DNA of 64,000 bases from CAIZGX01 sp044239865 (GTDB lineage: Bacteria; Bacteroidota; Bacteroidia; Flavobacteriales_D; Sanyastnellaceae): contig JBIIAO010000003.1 of assembly GCA_044239865.1 (NCBI GenBank), forward strand, positions 62,001 through 126,000, written 5' to 3'. Shown piece by piece: positions 8,391 through 17,925 of this stretch (position 1 is its first letter; each line of letters begins with the position of its first letter). The notes beneath the pieces are model-generated. The model made no database searches. It worked only from the letters and a program-made list of their open reading frames with translations, and was not told the origin of the DNA. Position numbers and translations under genes: made by a program.

Positions 8391-10321
8391 TGAGGGTTCT
8401 TCTTTTTTTATGTGTGTTCACCTCTATTCTTCCTTCAATATTTTCTCAGAATAAAATTTATCAGTTCGATTTAAGTATTGCCGAATCCAGAGGCTTATCA
8501 CTTGCAGAAGGATTGAAATCTTCCGACTACGACATTCAATTGCGTGCAGCGCAACAAGCAGCCACATGGGGAAAGGCAGAGCATATTCAGGATTTGATTT
8601 TTCTCCTTTTCAATTTAAGAAATTCAGTTACGCTTCCGAAGCACTACGAAACGATGGCTGCTGCGGCTTATGCACTTGGACAAATTGAAGGCTCCAATGT
8701 GCAACAAATCGAGGCTTTACAGACAACGGTGTTGAATGCTGCCGACAAAAAATTAGTGAAGGAAGCTTGGCTAGCATTAGGTAAATCGATGCACGAAACC
8801 GCCTCGTTGGGTGTTCGTTTGGAAGATGCTTATGCCAAGAATTCTTCAGTGCCTCACAATCAATACGCATGTTTGGCTCTAGCGGCACACAAGAGAATCA
8901 ATCAAGCTGAATTCGTAAAAACAATTTTGAATTACGATGATATTTTAAATTGGGAAGAGGAAGCACGAGTGGCCTTGGCGCAAGTTCTTTCGCGAACAGA
9001 CTATAATTTTCTATCTGGAAATGTACCGAGCGATACGCTTTATAAATCGAAAGTGAAGCGTTGGGTTGAAAATGAAAAGTCGAAGTACGTCCGCATTCAA
9101 TTCGCGAAATTGGCCAGCCGCTATGAGTTGTGGCCATTGCTTAATGATTTAGCTTGCAACGAAGACGAGCAAATAGCGGAGCCAGCAATTCAAGTTATGC
9201 TGTCTAAAGATTCGACTTTCAGTTCAAATATATTTTGGGTTGACTTAAAGAAGAAAGCAAGTGCCTTCAACTACATGCGCGTCGGTATTCATTTCAATCA
9301 ATTCGATTTCGATCAGATCCGAGAAGTCTTACGTGCCATGCCGAACAATAGCCGCGAGCAAATAGAGTTGGCCGGTGTGTGGAATGAAAACGGACATCCC
9401 GATGCGCAGAATTTCATCATGCATAAATATTCAGAGGCAGAAGATCTGTTTCATAGAATACTGTGGGTGCGTCAGATGTCGAACTCTTATTTATTCATAG
9501 ACTCGTTGGTTGTGAACGACTTCCCAACCGCTCCACCGGCTTTGCAATACGCCATTACCGAATGCGTACTCGAATACGCGAAGAGCAATCGGAAATACAA
9601 TGAAATGTTATTTCCAGGTTGGTTCGCGGTGTTGTGGACTTCTCAAGATGCAGGTGTAATCTCACTTCTAGCCACTTGGGCTGTGGAGAATGCTGAACGC
9701 GTAAAAGGCAACGCTTTCCTAGGGACAAGCATTAAACAGGCGCTTCCGATGTTTCAAAAAACAGAGACTGTGGAAACGTATAACGCGCTTTTAGATGCAT
9801 ACAACGCCACACAGATGGAAGAAAAGGTTTTGGTGAGAATGCAACAAGTAACGAGTCCTTTTCCTTCCGAAAAAGAATGGAAAAAGAATCAATCGTGTAA
9901 AGTGAAGTTGAAAACAGATGTGGGATCAGTTGTGATTAAACTCAATGGGATGAACGCTCCTGAAAGTGTTGCGAATTTGTTGAAGTTGTGCAATCAGCAT
10001 TATTACGACAGCATTGCTTTTCATAGAGTCGTTCCGAATTTCGTTGTTCAAGCAGGCTGCACGCGTGGAGATGGAATGAGTGGAATGCCTTATGTGATTT
10101 CTTCGGAATTTATGGGGCATAACTTTGCGCCGCTTCACATTGGAATGGCCAGTGCAGGAAAGCACACCGAAAGTGCGCAGTGGTTCATCACATTGGCTTA
10201 CACGCCGAATTTAAACGGTCGTTACACTGAATTTGGTGAAGTGGTAAGAGGAAAAAAAGTGCTTCAAAAGATTAGGGTGGGAACGCGAATTCGTACGATG
10301 CGTGAACAACATTTATTTTGA
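8390..10321 (+). CDS. HEAT-repeat protein fused to a C-terminal cyclophilin (peptidyl-prolyl isomerase) domain
   Basis: 643 aa from the ATG at 8390, which overlaps the previous stop as TAATG and opens a clean signal peptide (MRVLLFLCVF...IFSQ). An earlier in-frame start at 8309 lies inside the kinase gene and is rejected. Residues about 30-480 are helical with HEAT-like repeats. The last 150 residues are a cyclophilin domain: IAFHRVVPNFVVQAG, the WFITL block and GRYTEFGEVV. The protein is predicted periplasmic, where it could assist folding of exported or outer-membrane proteins. The long helical scaffold plus PPIase layout is uncommon outside Bacteroidota. Confidence 0.85.
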   Translation: MRVLLFLCVFTSILPSIFSQNKIYQFDLSIAESRGLSLAEGLKSSDYDIQLRAAQQAATWGKAEHIQDLIFLLFNLRNSVTLPKHYETMAAAAYALGQIEGSNVQQIEALQTTVLNAADKKLVKEAWLALGKSMHETASLGVRLEDAYAKNSSVPHNQYACLALAAHKRINQAEFVKTILNYDDILNWEEEARVALAQVLSRTDYNFLSGNVPSDTLYKSKVKRWVENEKSKYVRIQFAKLASRYELWPLLNDLACNEDEQIAEPAIQVMLSKDSTFSSNIFWVDLKKKASAFNYMRVGIHFNQFDFDQIREVLRAMPNNSREQIELAGVWNENGHPDAQNFIMHKYSEAEDLFHRILWVRQMSNSYLFIDSLVVNDFPTAPPALQYAITECVLEYAKSNRKYNEMLFPGWFAVLWTSQDAGVISLLATWAVENAERVKGNAFLGTSIKQALPMFQKTETVETYNALLDAYNATQMEEKVLVRMQQVTSPFPSEKEWKKNQSCKVKLKTDVGSVVIKLNGMNAPESVANLLKLCNQHYYDSIAFHRVVPNFVVQAGCTRGDGMSGMPYVISSEFMGHNFAPLHIGMASAGKHTESAQWFITLAYTPNLNGRYTEFGEVVRGKKVLQKIRVGTRIRTMREQHLF

Positions 10322-10353
10322 ATTGTATTTTATTTATGGAAAGTTGTATTCCG

Positions 10354-10992
10354 ATGAAATTAAAACTAGTATTACCCTTTTTCGTCTTGGCGCTTGTCTC
10401 TTGCGCCCAATCGAACAAAGAAAATCCCAAAGGAGAAATTATGAATATTGAAATGAATGATTCGTTGGAAGTCGCTACCCTTGCGGGTGGATGTTTTTGG
10501 TGCGTGGAAGCTGTATACGCGAATGTAAATGGTGTGACGAAAGTAGAGTCGGGATATGCAGGCGGATTCATTAAAAACCCATCTTACAAAGAAGTCTGCA
10601 ATGAAACGACAGGGCATGCTGAAGCAATTCAGGTTTCTTTCGATCCACGTGTAGTTTCGTTTTCTCAATTGCTTGAAATCTTTTTCGTGGTTCATGATCC
10701 AACCACCTTGAACAGACAAGGTCCAGATGCAGGAACTCAATACCGCTCTGCCGTTTTTTATCACAATGATAAACAAAAGGAGTTGGCATTGAAGGCCATT
10801 CAAGCTATCAATGAAACCGGAGAGTGGGGAGCGAATGCTGTGACTGAAGTAACAGAATTCACGAACTTTTATAAAGCCGAAAATTACCATCAGGATTATT
10901 ACGCATTGAATGGCGAGCAACCTTATTGCCGCGTTATGATTACTCCGAAGTTGGAAAAATTCAAAAAGCGTTTCGGAGAATTGGCGAAATAA
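10354..10992 (+). CDS. msrA: Peptide-methionine (S)-S-oxide reductase, lipoprotein form
   Basis: 212 aa from the ATG at 10354, which gives a lipoprotein signal (MKLKLVLPFFVLALVSC). The TTG at 10318 would overlap the previous gene and spoil the signal. The catalytic motif GGCFWCVEA is near residue 50, followed by SGYAGG, GHAEAIQV and the YRSAVFY segment. It reduces methionine-S-sulfoxide in proteins. There is no MsrB domain fused. The lipobox implies attachment to the periplasmic face of a membrane, consistent with repair of exported proteins and with the upstream periplasmic isomerase. Confidence 0.95.
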   Translation: MKLKLVLPFFVLALVSCAQSNKENPKGEIMNIEMNDSLEVATLAGGCFWCVEAVYANVNGVTKVESGYAGGFIKNPSYKEVCNETTGHAEAIQVSFDPRVVSFSQLLEIFFVVHDPTTLNRQGPDAGTQYRSAVFYHNDKQKELALKAIQAINETGEWGANAVTEVTEFTNFYKAENYHQDYYALNGEQPYCRVMITPKLEKFKKRFGELAK

Positions 10993-11067
10993 TTTTTTAG
11001 TTTTTCGAATTGCCGTAAATTAGACAACTAATTGATTCACAAATGAGTCTTTTGGAAAATTTAGGTT

Positions 11068-12618
11068 ATGAAGAAAATTTTATATTCAGTTTTATTCGCT
11101 CTATCGGCTCTTTCGAGTCAAGCGCAATTCAATGTCGATTCAATCTTAGATCAAACTTCAGCAGTAGAAGATTTGTTTTTGTCGAATGGAATCTTCGTCA
11201 ACAACATCGCATTCATTGGCGACTCTGCGCAATTGGGTTGGTTGACAGACGGTGATTCAGTATCTCTCGGGATCAACAGTGGGTTGGTTCTTTCAACAGG
11301 TTTAGCTACTTCCGTTAGCACGGGTAACAATGTAGCGGGAGGTAATTGGTCGACACCTAGCAATGCAGATTTGTATACACTAACGGGTTTCCCAACATAC
11401 GATTTGGCTCAACTAGATTTCGATTTTGTTGCAACTGGAGACTCTATGACTTTTCAATTTGTCTTTGGTTCGTCAGAGTATCCAGAATTTGTAGGAACGA
11501 ATTTCAACGATGTCTTTGGTTTTTTTGTTAGTGGTCCTGGGATCGTTGGTCCATTTGCTAACAGCGGGGTAAACATTGCATTAGTGCCAGGAACGAATAC
11601 GATTGTGAGTATCAATACCATCAATGCAGACACCAACTCAGCGTTATACAACGACAATTCTAATCAGACTTTTCCAAATCTATTTTGCGACGGGTACACC
11701 GTACCTATGTTTGCTTCAATTGGAAATTTAGTAGTAGGTGAGAGCTACCACATTTCTTTAGCTATAGCAGATGCATCAGATGCGATGTTAGATTCATGGG
11801 TGTTCTTAGGTGGAAATTCATTCCAACAATTCTGCACAGTGAACTTCTTGGAAGAAGCAGAAGACAGAGGCGTACAACAGTGTATGCTTTCTCAAGTAAA
11901 GGCTGATTTAGACTACACCGTTTTCTGCGGAACAATCACATTGGAGAATCAATCGCAAGTGAACATGAATGTGACTAATGCCTATTACGAAATGGGCGAT
12001 GGCAATACAATTCCAGCGAATGCGACGGATGTTTATTCTTACACGACTCCAGGAAACTATACCATTAAGTTGGTGCAAGAGACAATAGACGGATTCACCG
12101 CGAAGTATACCCTAGGAACTTTTCCAATTTCTGAAATTATGCCTGCTGAACCAATCATTTCACAAAATGGTTCTATCGTTAGCATCGACAATTATGATCC
12201 AAGCTGGTTGGTTTCATGGTTTGTTTCGGTAGATGGTGGTTTCTCCTACACTGAATTGGAAGGCATTACCACTCCTTCTTTCGATGTGAACGGAATTGTT
12301 TCAGACGGAACGTTCATTTACGTTGGAATAAGCAACGGTTGTTTAAATAGCTCTGTAGCGCAAATGGTAGTGGGTGTAGATGAACTTTACCAAAACTCTT
12401 TCAGTGTTTATCCGCAACCGGCAGATCAAGAAATTTTCTTCTCGAATGTGAACGAGCCAAAGACGGTTAAAGCATTCGACGCAACCGGTAAGCTTGTGTT
12501 AATGGAAAACAACGTTTCGAGTGTCCTGAACATTTCAACCTTGTCTCCTGGATTTTATGTTTTACATGTAACCAATAGAAATGGAAAGCAAGAGCGTGTG
12601 AGTGTGATGGTGAAGTAA
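11068..12618 (+). CDS. Choice-of-anchor-L domain protein with T9SS type A sorting signal
   Basis: 516 aa. Signal peptide at residues 1-19 (ALSSQAQ). Residues about 25-270 match the choice-of-anchor L domain, including FVFGSSEYPEF and NFNDVFGFFVSGPG. A PKD-like beta domain follows (MGDGNTIPANATDVYSYTTPGNY). The last 75 residues are a type A T9SS signal (NSFSVYPQPADQ, LSPGFYVLHV, KQERVSVMVK). The protein is therefore expected to be exported, cleaved and anchored or released at the cell surface. The role is unknown, perhaps adhesion. The GT87-like gene starts 3 bp downstream. Confidence 0.9.
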   Translation: MKKILYSVLFALSALSSQAQFNVDSILDQTSAVEDLFLSNGIFVNNIAFIGDSAQLGWLTDGDSVSLGINSGLVLSTGLATSVSTGNNVAGGNWSTPSNADLYTLTGFPTYDLAQLDFDFVATGDSMTFQFVFGSSEYPEFVGTNFNDVFGFFVSGPGIVGPFANSGVNIALVPGTNTIVSINTINADTNSALYNDNSNQTFPNLFCDGYTVPMFASIGNLVVGESYHISLAIADASDAMLDSWVFLGGNSFQQFCTVNFLEEAEDRGVQQCMLSQVKADLDYTVFCGTITLENQSQVNMNVTNAYYEMGDGNTIPANATDVYSYTTPGNYTIKLVQETIDGFTAKYTLGTFPISEIMPAEPIISQNGSIVSIDNYDPSWLVSWFVSVDGGFSYTELEGITTPSFDVNGIVSDGTFIYVGISNGCLNSSVAQMVVGVDELYQNSFSVYPQPADQEIFFSNVNEPKTVKAFDATGKLVLMENNVSSVLNISTLSPGFYVLHVTNRNGKQERVSVMVK

Positions 12619-12621
12619 GAA

Positions 12622-13803
12622 ATGCTGAAAGAAGAATTTAAATATTTTTGGAAGGGAGCGCGATGGTTCGCGCTCCTTCCTGTTTTATACTTGGTTCTGC
12701 TCTTCGTGAACCAACGCTTTCAATTAAGCGATTTCAACGTGTATTACGGAGCTGCCGATGCGCTAATGAACGGAGAACAGGTCTATGGCAAGTCCTTCGG
12801 ATTATCCAGTGGATTCTACAAATACTCTCCAGAAATTTTGGTTCCCTTTCTTCCCTTTGCGTTGTTGAAGTATGACGTTGCAGCTGTCTTTTTTTATTTG
12901 ATCAATACCGGAATCATTCTCTTGTTGTTGAAGGAATTCAAACAGACATTTTTCAAGTCATATGAATGGGGAAGGGAAGTGTGGTTCTTTTTAATTGTAG
13001 CAGTTTTGTTTTTTGGAGATCAACTCGAACGAGAATTGTTTTTAGGAAACGTCAATGCACTCTTGCTTTTGCTAACGCTTTGGTCTGTGCGTTCCATTGA
13101 GAACAATCAACGCGCGAAGGCCGGACTTATTTATGCAGTTGTTCTGTGTTTTAAAATTCACTTCCTAATTCTTCTTCCTTATTTCATTTTGAAAAAAGAA
13201 TGGAAAGTATTGCTCTATACGTTGCTTGGATTAATGGGAGCAGCCCTTGTATTATTCGTTTGTGTTCCGAATAGATTTATCGTTCTTCATTCGCAATGGT
13301 TGAAAGCTGTTCAGGCGCACAACGTGCAATTGGATCAAAGTTCGAATACCATTTACTTCTTCATTCAGAAAATATTATCATCCCTGCATATGGCAGTAGT
13401 GCCGACGGCAGCTGTGCTCATTGGATTGGCTATTTCAGGATTGACGTTCTTGAAATTTATTTGGAAGAATATCGAAAAAGGATTTCAATCAAACGAAGCG
13501 TTAATTCTACTCGCATTAATTCCAGTTTTAACGCACACCGATACAGAGCATTTTTTGTGGGCCATGCCGTTCTTCCTAATGATACTCATGACCATTTCAA
13601 CATGGAATAAAAAAGGAAAAATAATTGGCTATGCCGCCCTTGTCCTTGCTTCGATTCCATTTTTGTTTAATAGTCCAGATATTGTTGGAAAGGGGCTTTC
13701 GAAACAACTCGACGAAGGAGGAATAGGTCTTTCTCTCATGCTGTTGTTGGTGTTGTCTTTCTTTTACCGCAGTGTTAAGGTTTTCAAAAATCGGTTCATT
13801 TAA
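12622..13803 (+). CDS. Integral membrane glycosyltransferase-like protein (GT87/DUF2029 type)
   Basis: 393 aa with about ten hydrophobic segments. The early DFNVYYGAADALMNGEQVYG segment and LFLGNVNALLLLL resemble the polyprenol-phosphate-mannose-dependent GT-C family GT87, in which an Asp-containing first loop is catalytic. It starts 3 bp after the T9SS cargo gene, so it may glycosylate surface material or contribute to A-LPS, but that is inference. A strong perfect hairpin lies in codons 12-19 (see separate entry). No SD is visible. Confidence 0.78.
   Translation: MLKEEFKYFWKGARWFALLPVLYLVLLFVNQRFQLSDFNVYYGAADALMNGEQVYGKSFGLSSGFYKYSPEILVPFLPFALLKYDVAAVFFYLINTGIILLLLKEFKQTFFKSYEWGREVWFFLIVAVLFFGDQLERELFLGNVNALLLLLTLWSVRSIENNQRAKAGLIYAVVLCFKIHFLILLPYFILKKEWKVLLYTLLGLMGAALVLFVCVPNRFIVLHSQWLKAVQAHNVQLDQSSNTIYFFIQKILSSLHMAVVPTAAVLIGLAISGLTFLKFIWKNIEKGFQSNEALILLALIPVLTHTDTEHFLWAMPFFLMILMTISTWNKKGKIIGYAALVLASIPFLFNSPDIVGKGLSKQLDEGGIGLSLMLLLVLSFFYRSVKVFKNRFI
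12655..12676 (+). other. Strong hairpin inside the start region of the GT87-like gene
   Basis: GGAGCGCGA (12655-12663) and TCGCGCTCC (12668-12676) form a perfect 9-bp stem around the loop TGGT, 33 nt after the start codon. It lies wholly inside coding sequence. No T-run directly follows, so it is not a standard terminator. Confidence 0.55.
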
Positions 13804-13878
13804 ATCGGTTAATAACTCGCGGTCTGTTTATTTAGGTTGAACGATTGAAGAGGATATATTCGTTAAAACCAAACGAAC

Positions 13879-15216
13879 ATGGCTCCTCGCAAACAAAGAA
13901 AAATTTACGTGCTAGACACTTCTGTTCTTCTGCACGACCACAACAGTATTAACAGTTTCGAAGACAACTATGTTGCTATTCCCATAACTGTTTTAGAGGA
14001 GTTAGATAAGTTCAAAGTGGGTAACGAAAATAAAAATTTCGAAGCACGCGAAACCATTCGAATCATTGACAGATTGTCTTCAACACATACACTGAATGCT
14101 TGGGTTCCGTTAGGTAACGGGCACGGTGGGAAGTTCAAAATTATTTTAGATATAGACCTTTCAGCGAACGACGATGCTGAAGCGATCTTTCAATCAAAGA
14201 AAAACGATCATAAAATATTGAATGCGGCTATAGTTCTTCAGAAGCAAGAAAAGAGCAGCAAGGTTGTGTTGGTTACGAAGGATATTAACCTTCGTATCAA
14301 AGGAAAGGCGCTAGATATAGTTGCTGAAGACTATAAAACGGGTAAGGTTAAGGAAAGTGTTACGGCTTATCGCGGTTACAGCGTTTTGGAAAATGTTTCT
14401 GCAGAGGCTATTCGTAAGCTTTATACGACGGGTGAATTGAAAGATGCGAAAATCTTAGGTAAAGAAAAACACAACAATCATTTTTATGTGTTGAAGTCTG
14501 GAACATCGAGCGCTCTTGCTTTCCACGGTGGAATAGAAAAGAAAGTTGAGCGCATAGATAAAGTTTATGCAATGGGCATTAAACCCAAAAATGCTGAGCA
14601 AGCTTTCGCGCTTCATGCTATCATGAATCCAGAAATAAAGCTTATTACAATTTCAGGTGTCGCAGGGACAGGAAAGACTTTGCTTGCATTAGCGGGTTCT
14701 TTGGAAATGAGAAATGGATTCGATCAATTGATTTTAGCTCGCCCAATTATTCCACTTTCGAACAGAGACATTGGCTTCCTTCCAGGAGATGCCGAGGAAA
14801 AAGTTTCACCCTACATGCAACCGCTTTTCGATAATTTGAATTTCATAAAAAAGCAATATTCGGAAAATGAGAAGAAGAGAAAAGTAATTGATGAGATGCA
14901 AGCCGATGGAAGAATTATGATTACGCCTTTAGCGTTCATTCGAGGAAGAAGTCTTTCCAACTGTGTATTTATTATTGATGAAGCGCAAAACCTTACTCCG
15001 CATGAAGTGAAGACAATTATTACCCGAGCAGGAGAAAATACAAAAGTGATATTAACGGGAGATGTCCGTCAGATTGATACACCATACCTAGATGAGCAGT
15101 CGAACGGATTGTCTTATGTAATGGACAGATTGAAAGGACAAGATTTATATTGTCACATTACCCTTGAAAAAGGAGAAAGAAGTGAATTAGCGAATTTGGC
15201 GAACGAAATGCTTTAA
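13879..15216 (+). CDS. PIN-domain plus PhoH-like ATPase
   Basis: 445 aa. The N-terminal 140 residues are a PIN nuclease domain (YVLDTSVLLHD with the first acidic residue, VLEELDKFK, DAEAIF, VTKDINLRIK). The C-terminal half is the PhoH ATPase with Walker A GVAGTGKT, the ARPIIPLSNRDIGFLPG block and Walker B FIIDEAQN followed by LTGD. Proteins with this order (YlaK/PhoH2 group) are thought to unwind and cut RNA. It stands alone; its stop overlaps the convergent 91-aa gene by 4 bp. Confidence 0.93.
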   Translation: MAPRKQRKIYVLDTSVLLHDHNSINSFEDNYVAIPITVLEELDKFKVGNENKNFEARETIRIIDRLSSTHTLNAWVPLGNGHGGKFKIILDIDLSANDDAEAIFQSKKNDHKILNAAIVLQKQEKSSKVVLVTKDINLRIKGKALDIVAEDYKTGKVKESVTAYRGYSVLENVSAEAIRKLYTTGELKDAKILGKEKHNNHFYVLKSGTSSALAFHGGIEKKVERIDKVYAMGIKPKNAEQAFALHAIMNPEIKLITISGVAGTGKTLLALAGSLEMRNGFDQLILARPIIPLSNRDIGFLPGDAEEKVSPYMQPLFDNLNFIKKQYSENEKKRKVIDEMQADGRIMITPLAFIRGRSLSNCVFIIDEAQNLTPHEVKTIITRAGENTKVILTGDVRQIDTPYLDEQSNGLSYVMDRLKGQDLYCHITLEKGERSELANLANEML

Positions 15217-15488
15217 ACCGTTTCTTCAATATTGGAAAGGACAACAATTTGCTCTTTTCCTTTCTTGGTTACATTGTAACCAAGACCGCCCTTGTTAACG
15301 ATGTAACCTTCAAGATACAATTTTGTAACGCGCTCTCCTAGTTGTGTGCTGTGCGTTTGGTGAGCAGCATCACGCTGAATGCGGGTCCAAAAATTAGCCT
15401 CTAATTGATTGAGTTTAATGTATTGACTTTTATTGTTCTTGCGAAAAGTCTGAATGATATCTAAGATTACAAAATCGTATTTATCCAT
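15213..15488 (-). CDS. Small winged-helix-like hypothetical protein
   Basis: 91 aa, no signal peptide. The pattern of helices ending in a beta-wing-like GYIVNKGGLGYNVTKKGKEQI segment suggests a winged-helix fold, perhaps DNA binding, but I do not recognise a family. It is convergent with phoH and shares 4 bp of stop codons. The upstream intergenic region (15489-15626) is shared with the divergent T9SS cargo gene. Confidence 0.65.
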   Translation of the reverse strand: MDKYDFVILDIIQTFRKNNKSQYIKLNQLEANFWTRIQRDAAHQTHSTQLGERVTKLYLEGYIVNKGGLGYNVTKKGKEQIVVLSNIEETV

Positions 15489-15600
15489 GTTCTAAATCTC
15501 CAAAAGTTTTGATTAAGCTTCTCAACGAATGTACTCTGCTAACTTGGGTGTGTGACAAGCAAGTCTAATTTTTTGCTCACAACATATTAACTAAATTTTA

Positions 15601-15608
15601 TACCTTCG
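15601..15608 (+). promoter_or_regulatory. Likely -7 promoter element for the T9SS cargo gene
   Basis: TACCTTCG is one mismatch from TAnnTTTG and ends 18 nt before the ATG at 15627. It sits in the 138-bp divergent intergenic region. Confidence 0.35.
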
Positions 15609-15626
15609 TTACACAACCTTAATGAA

Positions 15627-16676
15627 ATGAAAAAACTGTTACTCAGCGTTTTGATCGTTGCGCCTGTATGTTTAAGCGCACAAATTACCATAACCAAGAA
15701 TAATCTGCCACTGGGTGGCGATGTTCTCGCTCAAGAGAATGCGACCATTACTGGGACATTCGATGAGGGAGATACAGGTCCCAATCACGTTTGGAATTTC
15801 GATGAGAGTAATCTAACGCTAACAGGGAATATTCAGCAAACGGAATGTGTAGATATTTCAACAACACCTTTCGCTTATCAAATCTTTTTCAATAGTCCGT
15901 TTGACTCTGAACACAATTCAGATTTTGCGGTAGGTTTAGCATCCATAGGTGGAAGCACGCAAGGTCTGCCAGTTACGTTGGAAGATATTTATTCCTATTA
16001 TCAAAATAGCAATAGCAGATATGCAATTGTTGGAGTAGGAGCAACAGTTAGCGGTATTCCAATTCCGCAACAGGCAAGTCCTGTAGACGTGGTTTACGAT
16101 TACCCTGTGACTTTCGGCGATTTGCATACAAGCGTTTCAGAGCAGGTGATTCAAATTCCTACATTGGGATACAGAAAAACAAATCAGACGCGTGTGAACG
16201 AAGTCGACGGATGGGGTACAGTGAATTATTTCGGAACCACGTACGATGCAATTCGTGTGAAAACAACAATCAACGCTGCAGATTCTATTTATGTAGATTT
16301 GTTGGGTTTCGGATTTCAATTTGATCGTCCGGAAACAATTGAATATAAGTTCCTGGTTCACGAATGGATGGTTCCTTTGGTTCAAGTGAATTATACTGCT
16401 GGTGCGAATTCTGGTGTGTTGGTTGCTTCTCAGCCAGTGAGTGTCATAGAGACAGAAGCACCTCAGTTTGTGGTGTATCCTAATCCAACCACGGATAACC
16501 TAACCGTTCAATGGGACAATGCCATCAACGTTCCTTATGCTGTATTTAGTATGGAAGGAAAACGCGTCATGGAAGGAAGCCTATCTAACAATTCGCAAAT
16601 CGAAGTTAGCGCGTTGGCGAATGGTTTGTACTTTTTGAAAACAGCTACAAGTGAGACGTATTTCTTGAAGAAATAA
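15627..16676 (+). CDS. T9SS type A sorting-domain protein, unknown function
   Basis: 349 aa. Signal peptide at residues 1-19 (VCLSAQ). The central region is beta-rich without a family I recognise. The last 75 residues carry the type A T9SS signal: FVVYPNPTTDNLTVQW, then GLYFLKT and the terminal YFLKK. It is predicted to be secreted across the outer membrane. It is monocistronic, with its own promoter and a strong bidirectional terminator after the stop. Confidence 0.85.
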   Translation: MKKLLLSVLIVAPVCLSAQITITKNNLPLGGDVLAQENATITGTFDEGDTGPNHVWNFDESNLTLTGNIQQTECVDISTTPFAYQIFFNSPFDSEHNSDFAVGLASIGGSTQGLPVTLEDIYSYYQNSNSRYAIVGVGATVSGIPIPQQASPVDVVYDYPVTFGDLHTSVSEQVIQIPTLGYRKTNQTRVNEVDGWGTVNYFGTTYDAIRVKTTINAADSIYVDLLGFGFQFDRPETIEYKFLVHEWMVPLVQVNYTAGANSGVLVASQPVSVIETEAPQFVVYPNPTTDNLTVQWDNAINVPYAVFSMEGKRVMEGSLSNNSQIEVSALANGLYFLKTATSETYFLKK

Positions 16677-16693
16677 CATTCAATTAGTAATAG

Positions 16694-16722
16694 AAAAGGG
16701 GAGCAATGCTCCCCTTTTTTTT
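16694..16722. terminator. Bidirectional intrinsic terminator
   Basis: AAAAGGGGAGC, loop AAT, GCTCCCCTTTTTTTT. The 7-bp GC-rich stem extends with A-T pairs on both sides, so it can serve the plus-strand T9SS gene and the convergent minus-strand lipoprotein gene. Confidence 0.9.
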
Positions 16723-16736
16723 GGACTTGAAATGAT

Positions 16737-17873
16737 TTAATTACAAGTGAATTCTGTGTTGCTCGGATTCGGATCGCAGAAATTTAAATTTGCAGTGTAA
16801 ATACCGTTCTTCAATGCATTAATGTTGCTGGTTCCGTTACCAGCTTCCAACGGAATGTTCAGCACATATGCACTAGCGCGTGAAGCAAATAAACCTAAGC
16901 CACCAACAACATTTGTGTAGCTTGGACGCTCTTGAATTATACCGGTAACAGGGTTGTTAACGTTAATGTAAGTCTTGAGTTCATCGTTAGCTAGTCCCAT
17001 GCGCAATTCGAAAGCACGGGTTTTATTGCCGTCGTAGGTCCCCACTTCGCGACGAATGTGTGTATCCGTCGGAAGGTTTGTCCCTAAATAAGAAAAGAAA
17101 GGTTCGGCATTGAACGTGAGGTTGTAGTAACCTGAATTCAAATCAATGTCATCTGCGTTGAATGTTCCGATTTTCCAGTCAATGAACTTATCTGTAGAGG
17201 AAACCAATTGCGTAAGCGCATTGTCAGAATACACGTTTTCTGTGTAGTAAAAACGAAGAGCTAAATCATAAATCTCTGCGTTGTCAATCGGAGTCCAACG
17301 AATGGAAACATTATCGCGATAATCGATAGCTCCCGTTACGGTGTTTATCGAGGCAAATGACATTCCTAAGTTGGTTTGTGGGCTTTGGAAAAAGACATTA
17401 GCTGAAGGAATAACGTTCGTCCAAGCGAACACATCTGGACGAGAAACGAAATCGGCAACGAGCTTGTAGGTGGCATTTGGATTAAGTCCAGTAGGAGTTG
17501 CAAAGTAATATACCGTTTGCGCTGGTCCGTAAAACATGCCGTTCACATCTTTATTGTTGATAGTAATTGGCGAAAGGTTGTGTGTTGCAATCGGATTAGG
17601 ATTCCCAGTAACATATTCGTCAATACGCAAAGAAGTAAATTCTTCCCACTTGTATTCAGAGCTGTCGCGAATCATGGCGTACTCGTTCAAATTTCCATCG
17701 CCTAAAAAGGTCTTATTTACTTTCACAAACTGAGTGTCGGCCTGTGGGTCTAACAATCCGAAAACAATCGTTGTACTCGCGTATGGAGCGGTAAGGTCAA
17801 CATCTGTTTCGCAAGAAGAAAAAACTGCCAATGAGACTGCCGCAATTGCCGACAATGAAATAATCTTATTCAT
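16737..17873 (-). CDS. Lipoprotein, possibly DUF4249-like
   Basis: 378 aa. The signal peptide ends in FSSC, a lipobox at about Cys20. The following segment (DVDLTAPYASTTIVFGLLDP) and the beta-rich body with a repeated Thr/Asn-rich pattern resemble Bacteroidota DUF4249-type outer-membrane lipoproteins often associated with TonB receptors, but the match is weak. No TonB receptor gene is next to it. It is separated by 52 bp from the minus-strand acyl-CoA-reductase-like gene upstream. Confidence 0.6.
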   Translation of the reverse strand: MNKIISLSAIAAVSLAVFSSCETDVDLTAPYASTTIVFGLLDPQADTQFVKVNKTFLGDGNLNEYAMIRDSSEYKWEEFTSLRIDEYVTGNPNPIATHNLSPITINNKDVNGMFYGPAQTVYYFATPTGLNPNATYKLVADFVSRPDVFAWTNVIPSANVFFQSPQTNLGMSFASINTVTGAIDYRDNVSIRWTPIDNAEIYDLALRFYYTENVYSDNALTQLVSSTDKFIDWKIGTFNADDIDLNSGYYNLTFNAEPFFSYLGTNLPTDTHIRREVGTYDGNKTRAFELRMGLANDELKTYINVNNPVTGIIQERPSYTNVVGGLGLFASRASAYVLNIPLEAGNGTSNINALKNGIYTANLNFCDPNPSNTEFTCN

Positions 17874-17925
17874 GGTTCAAATATAGGTCTTGTTTGAGGA
17901 CTACAAATTCAATTCTACGTAATTC

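Noticed and set aside
10372..10920. 182-codon minus-strand frame
   Set aside because: It is antisense to msrA, whose catalytic motif and length are clear.
11043..11255. 70-codon frame just before the choice-of-anchor-L gene
   Set aside because: It overlaps the signal-peptide region of the larger gene in another frame and has no own support.
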